This document shows positions 37,105-46,019 of a DNA stretch of 64,000 bases, in pieces. Made by a program: the position numbers and the translations under genes. This DNA comes from Albimonas sp963816545 (GTDB lineage: Bacteria > Pseudomonadota > Alphaproteobacteria > Rhodobacterales > Rhodobacteraceae). Location: assembly GCA_963816545.1 (NCBI GenBank), contig CAWFLE010000003.1, positions 88,262 to 152,261 on the forward strand, in the 5' to 3' direction. How positions within the stretch are numbered: the stretch's first letter is position 1; each line of letters opens with the position of its first letter. Under the pieces are notes generated by a model. That model was given only the letters and a program-made list of their open reading frames with translations, did not search any database and was not told where the DNA came from.

Positions 37105-37928
37105 ATGAGCTATCTCGACGACCTGTTCGGCGTCGCGGGCAAGACCGCGCTCGTGACCGGCGGGGCCACCGGCATCGGCCGCATGATCGCCGAGGCGCTG
37201 GCCTCGGGGGCGCCCGCGTCCTGATCGCCTCGCGCAAGGGTCAGGACTGCGAGCGCGTGGCCGAGGAGATCAACGCCATGGGCCTGCCCGGCCGCGTCGA
37301 AGGCTTCGGCGGCGACGTCGGGAGCGAGGAAGGCGTGAAGCTGCTGGCCGAGGCGGTGATGGAGCGGACGGATACGCTCCACATCCTCTTCAACAACGCC
37401 GGCGTCTCCTGGGGCGCCAAGCTGGACGACTTCCCCTGGGGCGGCTGGGAGAAGGTCATGCGCGTCAACGTCATGGGCCTGTTCGAGCTTACGCGCCGCA
37501 TGTTCCCCCTGCTGGACAAGGCCGCGACCGACGACGACCCGGCGCGGGTCGTGAACCTCGGCTCCGTGATGGGCGCCTGGCCGCTTGGGGACGAAGCGTA
37601 TTCCTACTCCGCCTCAAAGGCCGCCGTGCATCACCTGACCCGCATCCTCGCCAAGGAATGCGCGGGCCGCCGGATCACCTTCAACGCCTTCGCGCCCGGC
37701 CCCTTCCAGTCGAAGATGACCGCCTTCGCCACGGCGTCCGAGGATCAGGCCCAGGCCGTCGGCTCCGACGTGCCGCTCGGCCGCATCGGCCGCCCGTCGG
37801 ACATCGCGGGCGCCGCGCTGTTCCTGTGCTCCCGGGCCGGCGCCTACGTGACCGGCGCGATCCTGCCGCTGGACGGGGGCCTCGGCACCGTCACCGGCGG
37901 CGACCTGTTCGAGAAGGGAAGATCCTGA
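37105..37928 (+). CDS. Short-chain dehydrogenase/reductase (frameshifted), first gene of the catabolic operon
   Basis: Classical SDR, about 274 residues when corrected. MSYLDDLFGVAGKTALVTGG with ATGIGRMIAEALASG is in the first frame; one G is missing near 37210, and GARVLIASRKGQDCERVAEE continues in another. Catalytic region: LFNNAGVSWGAKL, NLGSVMGAWP (Ser) and YSYSASKAAVHHL (Tyr, Lys); C-terminal VTGAILPLDGGLG. An AGGAAG site precedes ATG 37105. The stop overlaps the MaoC start. Likely oxidises a hydroxyacyl-CoA; LvaD in the levulinate pathway is a comparable SDR (inference). Confidence 0.9.
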
Positions 37929-38458
37929 TGGCCATGACCGCATCCGGCGTCGAGGACTACGATCCCACGCAGCGCGACGTCCCTGAATTCACCGTCTCCG
38001 AGCTTCAGGGCAAGATCGGCGAGGAGATCGGCGCCTCGCCGTGGTACGACGTGACCCAGAAGGACGTGGACGCCTTCGCGGTGGCCACCGACGACCGCAA
38101 CTTCATCCACGTCAACCCCGAGCGCGCCAGGGCCGCCGGCCTCCCCGGCACCATCGCCCACGGCTTCTTCACCCTCTCCCTGCTGGCGGGCTTCTCCTAC
38201 AAGACCACGCCCAAGGTGAAGGGCGCGGTGATGGGCTACAACTACGGGTTGGACAAGGTCCGCTTCGTGGCGCAGGTTCCGGTCGGCTCCCGCGTCCGCG
38301 GCCGCTACAAGCTCGCGGACGTGCAGGCCAAGGAGGGCTCGGTGGTGCTGGGCTACGAGGTGCAGGTGGAGATCGAGGGCCAGGAGATCGACAAGGGCGG
38401 CAAGCCCGCGGTCGTGGCCCTCTCCCGCTCCTACGTGAAGCTCGGAGACGACGCATGA
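37928..38458 (+). CDS. MaoC-like enoyl-CoA hydratase/dehydratase
   Basis: A 176-residue hot-dog fold protein. The R-hydratase signature is ATDDRNFIHVNPERARAAGL (Asp and His pair) followed by PGTIAHGFFTLSLLAGFSY. Such enzymes hydrate enoyl-CoA or remove water from 3-hydroxyacyl-CoA. ATG 37928 overlaps the SDR stop; a second ATG two codons later is also possible. Its stop overlaps the start of the APH-like kinase gene, so the four genes are tightly coupled. Confidence 0.92.
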   Translation: MAMTASGVEDYDPTQRDVPEFTVSELQGKIGEEIGASPWYDVTQKDVDAFAVATDDRNFIHVNPERARAAGLPGTIAHGFFTLSLLAGFSYKTTPKVKGAVMGYNYGLDKVRFVAQVPVGSRVRGRYKLADVQAKEGSVVLGYEVQVEIEGQEIDKGGKPAVVALSRSYVKLGDDA

Positions 38459-39492
38459 GCGCGCAGAACCAGCAGATCGACCTCGACGCCCTCGGCGCCT
38501 ATCTGGAAAAGCATGTCGAGGGCTTCCGCGGCCTGAAGGCGGCGGACAAGTTCAACAAGGGCCAGTCGAACCCCACCTACAAGGTGACCGCCGAGAGCGG
38601 CGCCTACGTCATGCGCGCCAAGCCCACCGGCGAGCTTCTGAAGTCCGCCCACCAGGTGGACCGGGAGTTCCGGGTGATGTCGGCGCTGGCGCAGACCGAC
38701 GTGCCGGTCCCGAAGATGCTGCACCTCTCGGAGGAGGACAGCCCCATCGGCCGCATGTTCTACATCATGGAGTTCCTGGAGGGCCGCGTCCTGTGGGACC
38801 CCAAGCTGCCGGAGCTTTCGCCCGACGAGCGCTTCGCCACCTATGACGACATGAACCGCTGCCTCGCGGCGCTGCATGACGTGGACCCGGCGGCGGTGGG
38901 CCTTTCGGATTTCGGCCGGCCGGGGAGCTATTTCGAACGTCAGCTCGGCCGCTGGACCAAGCAGTACCGCGCGTCCGAGACCGAGAAATACCCGGACATG
39001 GACCACCTGATCGACTGGCTTGAGAAGAACATGCCGGCCGATGACGGCGTGGTCTCCATCGTCCACGGGGACTACCGGCTCGACAACGCGATGTTCCACC
39101 AGACCGAGCCGCGGATCCTCGCGGTGCTGGACTGGGAGCTGTCGACGCTCGGCCACCCCTACGCCGATCTCGGCTACCAGTGCGCCTACTGGCGCCTGCC
39201 CAACCGCGACGGCCTGCGCGGCATCGGCGACGTGGAGCGCGGACGCGCCACCGGCCTGCCGTCCGAGCAGGGATACGTGGAAGCCTACTGCAAGCGCCGC
39301 GGCATCACCGACATTCCCAACTGGGAATTCTACGTGGCCTTCTCCTTCTTCCGCTACGCGGCGATCATCCAGGGCGTCTACAAGCGCGGCCTGGACGGCA
39401 ACGCCTCGGACCCCGAGGGCGCCATGCGCGCCGGCCGCAACGTCCCCCGCATCGCCCGCATCGCGGTCGAAGGGCTGGAGGCCGCGAAGTGA
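38455..39492 (+). CDS. APH-like phosphotransferase (ACAD10/11 kinase domain, LvaA-like)
   Basis: A 345-residue small-molecule kinase of the aminoglycoside phosphotransferase fold. N-lobe FNKGQSNPTYKVTAESGAYV and MRAKPTGELLKSAHQVDREF; catalytic loop SIVHGDYRLDNAMFH (Asp), metal-binding Asp in ILAVLDWELSTLGHPYADLG. The WELSTLGHP and PDMDHLIDWLEKNMP segments are the form found in ACAD10/ACAD11 N-domains and in bacterial LvaA, which phosphorylate the 4-hydroxy group of 4-hydroxyacyl-CoA so it can be eliminated. Not an antibiotic resistance gene by context. Start coupled to MaoC stop; stop overlaps the next SDR start. Confidence 0.9.
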   Translation: MSAQNQQIDLDALGAYLEKHVEGFRGLKAADKFNKGQSNPTYKVTAESGAYVMRAKPTGELLKSAHQVDREFRVMSALAQTDVPVPKMLHLSEEDSPIGRMFYIMEFLEGRVLWDPKLPELSPDERFATYDDMNRCLAALHDVDPAAVGLSDFGRPGSYFERQLGRWTKQYRASETEKYPDMDHLIDWLEKNMPADDGVVSIVHGDYRLDNAMFHQTEPRILAVLDWELSTLGHPYADLGYQCAYWRLPNRDGLRGIGDVERGRATGLPSEQGYVEAYCKRRGITDIPNWEFYVAFSFFRYAAIIQGVYKRGLDGNASDPEGAMRAGRNVPRIARIAVEGLEAAK

Positions 39493-40271
39493 AGCGCTTC
39501 GAGGGGCTGACGGTCCTGATCACCGGGGCCACCGGCGGCTTCGGCTCCACCTCGGCGAAGATGTTCGCCGGGGAGGGGGCGAACCTCGTGCTCTCGGACC
39601 ACCCCTCCCAGCCGCTGGAGGACTTCGCCGCGGAGTTCGCGACGCCGGTGAGGACGCTGGCCGGAGACGTCTCCGACCCCGCGCTGCACGAGGCGCTGGT
39701 GAAGCTGGCCACGGAGGAGTTCGGCCACCTCGACGTGGCGGTGAACAACGCCGGCATCTCCCACGGCCGCCACCGGATCGAGGACATCCCGCTCGATAAG
39801 GCCCGCGCGGTGGTGGAGGTGGACCTGATGGGCGTCTGGTACGCCCTGCGCGCCCAGATCCCGGCCATGGACAACCGCCGCGGCGGTCGCGGCGGGTCCA
39901 TCGTCAACATCGCCTCGCTGGCGGGCATCGCGGGCGCGCCGACCATCGGCATGTATTCGGCGGCCAAGCACGGGGTGATCGGGCTGACGCGCTCGGCCGC
40001 GGCCGAGAACGCCCGCCGCGGCATCCGCGTCAACGCCATCTGCCCGGCCTTCGCCCGCACGCCGATGGTGCTGAACGGCGTCCTCGCCGCGATGAAGGAG
40101 ACCGGCCAGACCCAGGAGGAGGCCGAGGCCTATGTCGCCCGCGGCGTCCCCATGCGCCGCCTCGGCCTGCCCGAGGAGGTCTCCCAGGCCATCGTCTGGT
40201 GCGCCTCCCCCGAAAACGGCTTCATGACCGGCCAGGCCATCGCCATCGACGGCGGCGTGACCTCGGTCTGA
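39489..40271 (+). CDS. Short-chain dehydrogenase/reductase, last gene of the catabolic operon
   Basis: Classical SDR of 260 residues, starting with GTG 39489 that overlaps the kinase stop in GTGA. Cofactor loop ITGATGGFGSTSAKMFAGEG, NNAGISHG, Ser in IVNIASLAGIAG, Tyr/Lys in YSAAKHGVIGL, and C-terminal FMTGQAIAIDGGVTSV. The segment RGGRGGSIVN is slightly extended. Frame intact. Its stop codon is followed directly by the end of an IS630-family element (TA at 40272), so the insertion just spared the gene but may have removed its terminator or a downstream gene. Confidence 0.92.
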   Translation: MKRFEGLTVLITGATGGFGSTSAKMFAGEGANLVLSDHPSQPLEDFAAEFATPVRTLAGDVSDPALHEALVKLATEEFGHLDVAVNNAGISHGRHRIEDIPLDKARAVVEVDLMGVWYALRAQIPAMDNRRGGRGGSIVNIASLAGIAGAPTIGMYSAAKHGVIGLTRSAAAENARRGIRVNAICPAFARTPMVLNGVLAAMKETGQTQEEAEAYVARGVPMRRLGLPEEVSQAIVWCASPENGFMTGQAIAIDGGVTSV

Positions 40272-41434
40272 TACCGCCGCGCCTAACCGATGGCCCTCTT
40301 GATCCACGGCTGGAGGCACGGGGAGCGGATGCGGGACGGATCGTCGGCGAAGGCGTTCCAGGCGCGACAGCAGGCGTCGACGATGGCGTCGAAGCCCTCG
40401 AAGACGCGCAGGCTCGGGAAGCGCTCGCGGAGCCATAGCCAGACGCGCTCCATCGGGTTGAGCTGGGGCGAATGCGGCGGCAGCGGGACGAGGCTGACGT
40501 TCGGCGGGACCCGGAGCGCCTTGGCGCCGTGCCAGCCGGCGCGGTCGAGGATCATGACGGCGTGCTCGTCATCGGGGATCGTGGCCGCGAAGGCATCGAG
40601 GAAGATCCGCATCGCCTGCGTGCCGACCTCGGGCAGGACGAGACCGAAGGCGGCCTCCCCGTCGGGGCGGGCGGCGCCGAAGACATAGGTCCACTCGAAG
40701 CGCTGGTCCTGGCGGCCCGGCGGGCGGCGGCCTCGGCTCCACCAGCGATGGCAGAGCCGGCCCTTCTGGCCGACCCGCATCTCGTCCTGGAACCACAGCG
40801 TGATCCGCTTGCCCGGATGCGCCTCGGCCGCGGTCTTCAGCGCAGCCCGCAGCCCGCTTTTTCGAAGCGACGCTGCGCCGCCTCGTCGCTCTTCGGAGGC
40901 GTGGGGCGGACCTTCTGCCGTGAGACCCCCTCGCGCCGCAGGATCCGCGACAGGCTCTGCGGGGTCAGGCGCTTGTCGAAGCGAGCCTCGACCCAGCGAC
41001 AGAGGTCCGGAAGGGTCCAGCTGCTCACCGCGTCCTTCTCAGGGTCCGGACCGCGGAAGATCCGGTCGAAGAGGCGCCGGCTGCTGCAGCGCCGGCGGCC
41101 GGCCCGGCAGCGGCCGGTCGCGCACGCCCTCCGGTCCGTCGGCGTTGCAGCGCAGCACCGCGTCGCGCAGCGCCTGCCGCTCCATGCCCGCGGCCGTCGC
41201 CGCGTCCGCCCGGCTCATGGCGTCCAGCGCCGTTCGCGATCGCCGGCAGTCGCCGCGCCGCACGGTTGCTCCGCTCCCGCGAAGCCATCCTCCGCAGCTC
41301 CTCCGCCGTCAGATCGTCCCGGATCTTGAGCGCCCGACCCATCTCCCCTCCATCTCGCCGCTTCGGGAGATGGAATCGGAGATCAGGCCACAGGGGAACC
41401 CTTCAGCCGAAGTCAGAGCTTTCGCGTGCCGGTA
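40272..41434 (-). mobile_element. IS630-family element, copy 1
   Basis: An 1163-bp insertion sequence with imperfect terminal inverted repeats beginning TACCGGCACGCGAAAGC at the right end and TACCGCCGCGCCTAACC at the left end, bounded by TA, the IS630 target. Relatives of the same type occur at 57568-60322. Its transposase gene (minus strand) is degraded. Confidence 0.88.
40283..41342 (-). pseudogene. IS630-family transposase, degraded
   Basis: DDE transposase with its N-terminal helix-turn-helix part broken. MGRALKIRDDLTAEELRRMA opens it, but the frame is lost near 41230 and again near 41050. SSWTLPDLCRWVEARFDKRL then follows, and after the normal change of frame at a run of five A on the minus strand (40858-40862) comes the catalytic half: WFQDEMRVGQ (first Asp), VMILDRAGWHGAKALRVPPN (second Asp) and SPQLNPMERVWLWLRERF (Glu). 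The catalytic half is intact for 165 residues. Probably inactive. Confidence 0.85.
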
Positions 41435-41744
41435 TGACTCCCTGACGAGGGGTTCGCCCGCCGCGGCTTGCAGGCGCTGCGCCGGTGGCGACCGTCTCGG
41501 GTTCCGAGGGGCCTCATCGGGTCCGGGCGCGCCGCGCGGCACGGTGGACCCGGAGCGCCGGCGGACTTGCCGCGACCTTCGGGGCCCGGGCCCGGCCGCC
41601 GAGCTCTCGCCCAGCCACAGGCTCCCACCGTCGACCGCGGCCGCGAGCCCGACCTCAGCCGCGGGCGCGACAGCCGGCGCGGCCGCCTCCGCGATCCCGC
41701 GCATCGCCATGTCCTTGAGCAGGGGCCACCTCGCCGCCCCGCCC
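41435..41744. other. 310 bases between two IS630-family elements, no clear gene
   Basis: Chromosomal remnant between two insertions. On the minus strand it would be the sequence just downstream of the secreted protein gene at 42896. An open frame there begins MAMRGIAEAAAPAVAPAAE, followed by VGLAAAVDGGSLWLGESSAA, and runs into the first IS element; it resembles no family and has weak coding character. It may be a truncated gene or only GC-rich spacer. Confidence 0.4.
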
Positions 41745-42898
41745 TAGTGGTCTGACTGAGACAGATGAGTCCCGGTCCGGGATTCCGTCGAGCCGCGGCG
41801 CATGTGAAGATTGCGTCATGCGAACCGAGACATCCATCACGCTCGACAAGGCCGGGCGGCGCAGGCTCGAGGCCATCGCCGCGGATCGGAACACGCCGCA
41901 GAAGCACGTCTGGCGCGCGCGGATCGTGCTGCTGAGCGCGGACGGCGTCGGCACGAACGCGATCATGGCCGCGACCGACACTTCGAAGACGACCGTCTGG
42001 CGCTGGCAGGAACGCTTCCTGGCCGAGGGCGTGGACGGCCTGCTGCGCGACAGGACCCGGCCGCCGGGCAAGGCGCCGGTTCCGGACGCCCATGCCGCGA
42101 GCGTCGTCGAGATGACGCTGAAGCCGCCGCCGCACGAGGCCACCCACTGGACGGGCCGGGCCATGGCGAAGGCCGCCGGCCTCGCCGTCTCGACGGTGCA
42201 GAGGATCTGGAAGGCGCACGGCCTGGCGCCGCACCGCTGGCGGCGCTTCAGGCTCTCCAACGACGCCGCCTTCGCCGAGAAGCTGCACGCCGTCGTCGGC
42301 CTCTACGTCGCGCCGCCCGCCCACGCCGTCGTGCTCAGCGTCGACGAGAAGTCGCAGATCCAGGCGCTCGACCGAACCCAGCCCGGCCTGCCGCTCAAGA
42401 AGGGCCGTGGAGAGACCATGACCCACGACTGCAAGCGCCACGGCGCCACCACGCTCTTCGCCGCCCTGAACGTCCTCACCGGCGAGGTCTTCGGGCGGAA
42501 CACGCAGCGCCACCGCCACCAGGAGTTCATCCGCTTGCCTCGAACGCGCTCGAGCGCGAGATCCCCGCCGGCAAGGTCGTGCACGTGATCCTCGACAACT
42601 ACGCGGCCCACAAGCACGCCAGGGTCCGCGCCTGGCTCGACCGACACCCGCGCTGGACCTTCCACTTCACGCCGACGTCGAGCTCCTGGCTGAACGCCGT
42701 GGAGGGCTTCTTCGCCAGGCTGTCCCGGCGACGCCTGAAGCATGGCGTCTTCTGTTGCGTCGTCGAACTTCAGGCCGCCATCAACCGCTTCGTCGAAGAG
42801 CACAACGAGCGCCCGAAGCCCTTCGTGTGGCGAGCAAACCCGGACGCCATCATCGCGGCCCGTTCGCGAGGGTTCCAAGCGTTGAAGTCAGTCCACTA
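41745..42898 (+). mobile_element. IS630-family element of a second type
   Basis: About 1154 bp. The ends are TAGTGGTCTGACT (from 41745) and AGTCAGTCCACTA (to 42898), an inverted repeat with one mismatch, bounded by TA duplications. It is unrelated in sequence to the other IS630 type in this window, with a single-frame transposase. Confidence 0.88.
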
Positions 42899-42899
42899 G
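41818..42899 (+). CDS. IS630-family transposase (one frameshift)
   Basis: DDE transposase of about 360 residues. N-terminal helix-turn-helix SLDKAGRRRLEAIA-like region followed by TPQKHVWRARIVLLSADGVG and STVQRIWKAHGLAPH. Catalytic residues: VLSVDEKSQIQALDR (Asp), VVHVILDNYAAHKH (Asp) and SSSWLNAVEGFFARLSRRRL (Glu). The frame slips by one base near 42530, between HQEFI and LEREIPAGK. Its stop codon TAG is formed by the terminal TA and the first flanking base. If the shift is a sequencing error, the element may be active. Confidence 0.9.
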
Positions 42900-43873
42900 T
42901 ACCCCTCCGGCAGCGCCCAGCCGTTCCCGTCGTTGCGCCAGACCTGGAGGCCGCGCTCGCCGCTCGCGATCAGGTCTCGCCCGCCGGCGCCGCCCGTGGA
43001 CGCCGCCTGCAGGTCGAAGCCCGCGAGCTTCCCCGACATCGTCGCGCCCCCGTGCCGCGTCAGCCCGGTCAGCACCCAGTGGACGCACCCCTCCGGCCCG
43101 CAGAACTCCGGCGAGGCGCCCTGGATCACCGCGTCCTCGGACCCGTCGCGGTCCAGATCCGCCACCCCGATGCGGAAGGCGTCGGGCAGAACCTCCACCC
43201 GGCCCTCGGGTCCGCGCATCTCCTCGGCGTAGAACTCCAGGAACGCGGCCTCCACCGCCTCGGGCATCGGGTCGTCGAAGGCGTACCACACCAGCTCGTC
43301 CGGGCCCGCGCCGTAGCCGCCGTAATCGTCCAGCGCCTCGGCCCGCGGGTCGGCGTCGCCCAGATCCTCCTGGTAGGCCACGCCCCCGAACTTGTAGACC
43401 GCCGGCTGCTGGCCCGCCCGCTCCATCACGAAGTCCCGCCAGCCGTTGGTGCGCGAGGCCGAGATCCGCGGACGCCCCGCCGTCTCCAGCACCTGCACCC
43501 AGCCCTCCGGCGTTTCGGCCAAGGCCCAGACCCCGCAGATCGCGTCCATGCCGCGGTTCCCCAGCGGCGTCGCCTGCGCGCAATGCGAGGTGGTGCGCCC
43601 CACCACCACCAGTTCCTCCGGCGCCGAGCCGTTCAGCTCGCACCGCGAGAAGCCGAAGAGGCCGTCCGTGGTCAGCCCCAGCCGCGCCGCCTCGGCGAAA
43701 TCGGGTGCGAAGCGCTCCTCCACCAGCGCGCGCTCGGCGCGGGTCAGCTCGGTGCGGCCCATCTCGCCCCGCACCTCCCCCTCCCCGCGCAACGGCTCCA
43801 CGCAATCCGCGAGCGCCGCGGCCGGGAGCGGCGGGAGGGTCAGGCACAGCAGGCGAATCAGGATGTGGCGCAT
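42896..43873 (-). CDS. Secreted protein of unknown function
   Basis: A 325-residue exported protein that I do not recognise. Signal peptide MRHILIRLLCLTLPPLPAAA cut after ALA, then DCVEPLRGEGEVRGEMGRTE. Several Cys residues (DC, SRCEL, SHCAQA, AICGV, EFCGPEGC) suggest disulfides. Near the C-terminus VADLDRDGSEDAVIQGASPE has the form of an FG-GAP/VCBS-type calcium-binding repeat, and LIASGERGLQVWRNDGNGW looks like a second one. The stop codon TAG overlaps the end of the neighbouring IS element, which inserted at its TA without changing the reading. Divergent from the glutaredoxin fusion gene. Confidence 0.7.
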   Translation of the reverse strand: MRHILIRLLCLTLPPLPAAALADCVEPLRGEGEVRGEMGRTELTRAERALVEERFAPDFAEAARLGLTTDGLFGFSRCELNGSAPEELVVVGRTTSHCAQATPLGNRGMDAICGVWALAETPEGWVQVLETAGRPRISASRTNGWRDFVMERAGQQPAVYKFGGVAYQEDLGDADPRAEALDDYGGYGAGPDELVWYAFDDPMPEAVEAAFLEFYAEEMRGPEGRVEVLPDAFRIGVADLDRDGSEDAVIQGASPEFCGPEGCVHWVLTGLTRHGGATMSGKLAGFDLQAASTGGAGGRDLIASGERGLQVWRNDGNGWALPEGY

Positions 43874-44028
43874 GGGCCGACCGTAATTGCGGCGCCGATG
43901 CGGCCGCAACGGAGGCGCCCCCGTCCGCCCCCTCAACCTCCGCGACAGCAACTTCCCTGCCACATCCCCGGAACCTTCCAGCGCAGGAGGCGCGTTTCCC
44001 AAGGGAAAACCTGCCACGGAGACGCCTC

Positions 44029-44793
44029 ATGTTCGACGCGACCCCCAAAGACGCGCGCAGGGCCGTCCTCTACCGGATGGTCATGCCCGGCCACCTCTGC
44101 CCCTTCGGCCTGAAGTCGAAATCCCTGCTGGAGCGCGAGGGATACGAGGTGGAGGACCACCCCCTCACCACCCGCGAGGAAACCGACGCCTTCATGGCGA
44201 AGCACGGGGTGAAGACCACGCCCCAGACCTTCATCGGGGGCGAGCGGATCGGCGGCTACGACGACCTCCGCGAGCATTTCGGGAAGGAGGTGAAGGGCGA
44301 GGACGAGACCTCCTACCAGCCGGTCATCGCCATCTTCGGGTCCGCCGCGCTGATGGCGCTGGCGATCGGCTGGGCCGCCTACGGCGATCTGCTGACCGTT
44401 CGCGTGGCCGAGTGGTTCATCGCCATCTCGATGGTGTTCCTCGGCGTCCAGAAGCTCCAGGACCTCGAGAGCTTCTCGACCATGTTCCTGAACTACGACC
44501 TGCTGGCGCAGAAGGAGGTCCGCTACGCCTATCTCTACCCGTTCGGGGAGACCGGCGCGGGGCTGCTGATGATCGCCGGCGCGCTGACCTGGCTGTCGGT
44601 TCCCGTCGCGCTCTTCATCGGGACCGTCGGCGCGGTCTCGGTGTTCAAGGCCGTCTACATCGACAAGCGGGAGCTGAAATGCGCCTGCGTGGGCGGCTCC
44701 AGCAACGTGCCGCTCGGCTTCGTCTCGCTGACCGAGAACCTGATGATGATCGCCATGGCGGTGTGGATGGGCGGCTCCGCCTGGTTCTGGTGA
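44029..44793 (+). CDS. Glutaredoxin-MauE/DoxX membrane fusion protein
   Basis: A 254-residue two-domain protein. Residues 10-90 are a glutaredoxin: CPFG at 24-27 (second Cys replaced, so monothiol), KTTPQTFIGGERIGGYDDL with the cis-Pro and glutathione-binding Gly residues. Residues about 100-254 form a four-helix membrane domain of the MauE/DoxX type (VIAIFGSAALMALAIGWAAY, FIAISMVFLGVQKLQ, TGAGLLMIAGALTW, LMMIAMAVWMGGSAWFW) with ELKCACVGGSSNVP, a CxC element found in MauE-like proteins. It probably moves reducing equivalents or protects thiols at the membrane (inference). A TTTCCC-AA-GGGAAA palindrome lies 20 bases upstream of the start. Ends at a strong terminator. Confidence 0.88.
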   Translation: MFDATPKDARRAVLYRMVMPGHLCPFGLKSKSLLEREGYEVEDHPLTTREETDAFMAKHGVKTTPQTFIGGERIGGYDDLREHFGKEVKGEDETSYQPVIAIFGSAALMALAIGWAAYGDLLTVRVAEWFIAISMVFLGVQKLQDLESFSTMFLNYDLLAQKEVRYAYLYPFGETGAGLLMIAGALTWLSVPVALFIGTVGAVSVFKAVYIDKRELKCACVGGSSNVPLGFVSLTENLMMIAMAVWMGGSAWFW

Positions 44794-44800
44794 ACGGGAA

Positions 44801-44828
44801 ACGCCGCGGGGATCGCTCCCCGCGGCGT
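44801..44828. terminator. Bidirectional terminator between the glutaredoxin fusion and asd
   Basis: A perfect 12-bp stem, ACGCCGCGGGGA (44801-44812) and TCCCCGCGGCGT (44817-44828), with a 4-base loop. It serves the plus-strand fusion gene (stop 44793) and the minus-strand asd (stop 44848), which converge here. On the plus strand CTTCATTCC follows, a weak T-rich tail. Confidence 0.8.
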
Positions 44829-44847
44829 CTTCATTCCGCCTCCGGCC

Positions 44848-45873
44848 TCAGCCGTTCTTCAGCACCCGCCGGCCCAGCAGCTCCGCGATCTGCACCGCGT
44901 TCAGCGCCGCGCCCTTGCGCAGGTTGTCGGACACGCACCACAGGTTCAGGCCGTTCTCGATGGTCCCGTCCTGGCGGATGCGGCTGATATAGGTGGCGTA
45001 CTCGCCCACGCATTCCACCGGCGTGATGTATCCGCCGTCCTCGCGCTTGTCGATCACCATGATCCCGGGCGCCTCGCGCAGGATGTCCCGCGCCTCGTTC
45101 TCGTCCAGGAACTCCTCGGTCTCGATGTTGATCGATTCCGCGTGGCCCACGAACACCGGCACCCGCACGCAGGTGGCGGTCACCTTGATGTGCCTTGTCG
45201 ACGATCTTCTTGGTCTCGGCGACCATCTTCCACTCTTCCTTGGTGGAGCCGTCGTCCATGAACACGTCGATATGCGGGATCACGTTGAACGCGATCTGCT
45301 TCGGGATAGACCGAGGGCGCGACCTCCTGCCCCGGGACGTACATCCCCTTGGTCTGGTTCCAAAGCTCGTCCATCGCCTCCTTCCCGGAGCCGGAGACGG
45401 ACTGGTAGGTGGAGACCACCACCCGCTTGATCTTCGCGCGGTCATGCATCGGCTTCAGCGCCACCACCATCTGCGCGGTCGAGCAATTCGGGTTGGCGAT
45501 GATGTTCTTCTTGGCATAGCCCTCGATCGCGTCCGGGTTCACCTCGGGCACGATCAGCGGCACGTCCGGGTCGTAGCGATAGAGCGACGAATTGTCGATC
45601 ACCACGCATCCCGCCGCCGCCGCCTTGGGCGCGTAGATCTTGGTGGCGTCGGAGCCGATGGCGAACAGCGCCATGTCCCAGCCCGCGAAGTCGAAGGTGT
45701 CGAGGTCCTTGGTCTTGAGGGTCTTGTCGCCGAACTGAACACTCCGACCCCAGCGACCTGCGCGAGGCGAGCGCGACGATCTCGTCGACGGGAAACTCCC
45801 GCTCGGCGAGGATGTTCAGCATTTCACGGCCCACATTGCCCGTGGCGCCGACGACGGCGACTCGGTAACCCAT
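44848..45873 (-). CDS. asd: Aspartate-semialdehyde dehydrogenase (three frameshifts)
   Basis: NADPH enzyme making aspartate semialdehyde for Lys, diaminopimelate, Met and Thr; expected to be essential. N-terminal MGYRVAVVGATGNVGREMLN is the cofactor loop. Shifts occur near 45740 (before FGDKTLKTKDLD), 45308 (before KQIAFNVIPHIDVF) and 45196 (before IKVTATCVRVPV). Catalytic Cys is in IIANPNCSTAQMVVAL; VVSTYQSVSGSGKEAMDEL and VPVFVGHAESINIE (His) complete the active site. Corrected length about 340 residues. Three independent indels in one essential gene argue for sequencing errors. Confidence 0.95.
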
Positions 45874-45931
45874 CTGATCAAGCCCTCTCGGCTGTCCGGT
45901 TCTCGGTAGCCGCGCATTTACCCTGCGCGGC

Positions 45932-46019
45932 CGTCTAAGGAAAGCGCGGCCCGCGGGCCGGCGTCGAAGGAAGGCGCGGCCCACCGGCCACGTCGAAGGA
46001 AGGCGCGGCCCACCGGCCG
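45932..46019. repeat. Three tandem 29-30-base repeats between asd and xseA
   Basis: Units begin at about 45932, 45962 and 45991. Units 2 and 3 are identical for 28 bases (CGTCGAAGGAAGGCGCGGCC then CACCGGCC); unit 1 differs at a few positions. Each unit contains GGCC-rich half-palindromes. They lie upstream of asd on the minus strand, between divergent genes, and may be promoter-proximal binding sites or a variable-number tandem repeat. Confidence 0.85.

Noticed and set aside
38455..39492. Aminoglycoside resistance gene
   Set aside because: The APH fold is present, but the sequence type and operon (ACAD, MaoC, SDR) point to acyl-CoA metabolism.
44848..45873. Programmed frameshifting in asd and other metabolic genes
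   Set aside because: No slippery heptamers at the break points, three breaks in one gene, and no precedent for this enzyme; sequencing error is simpler.
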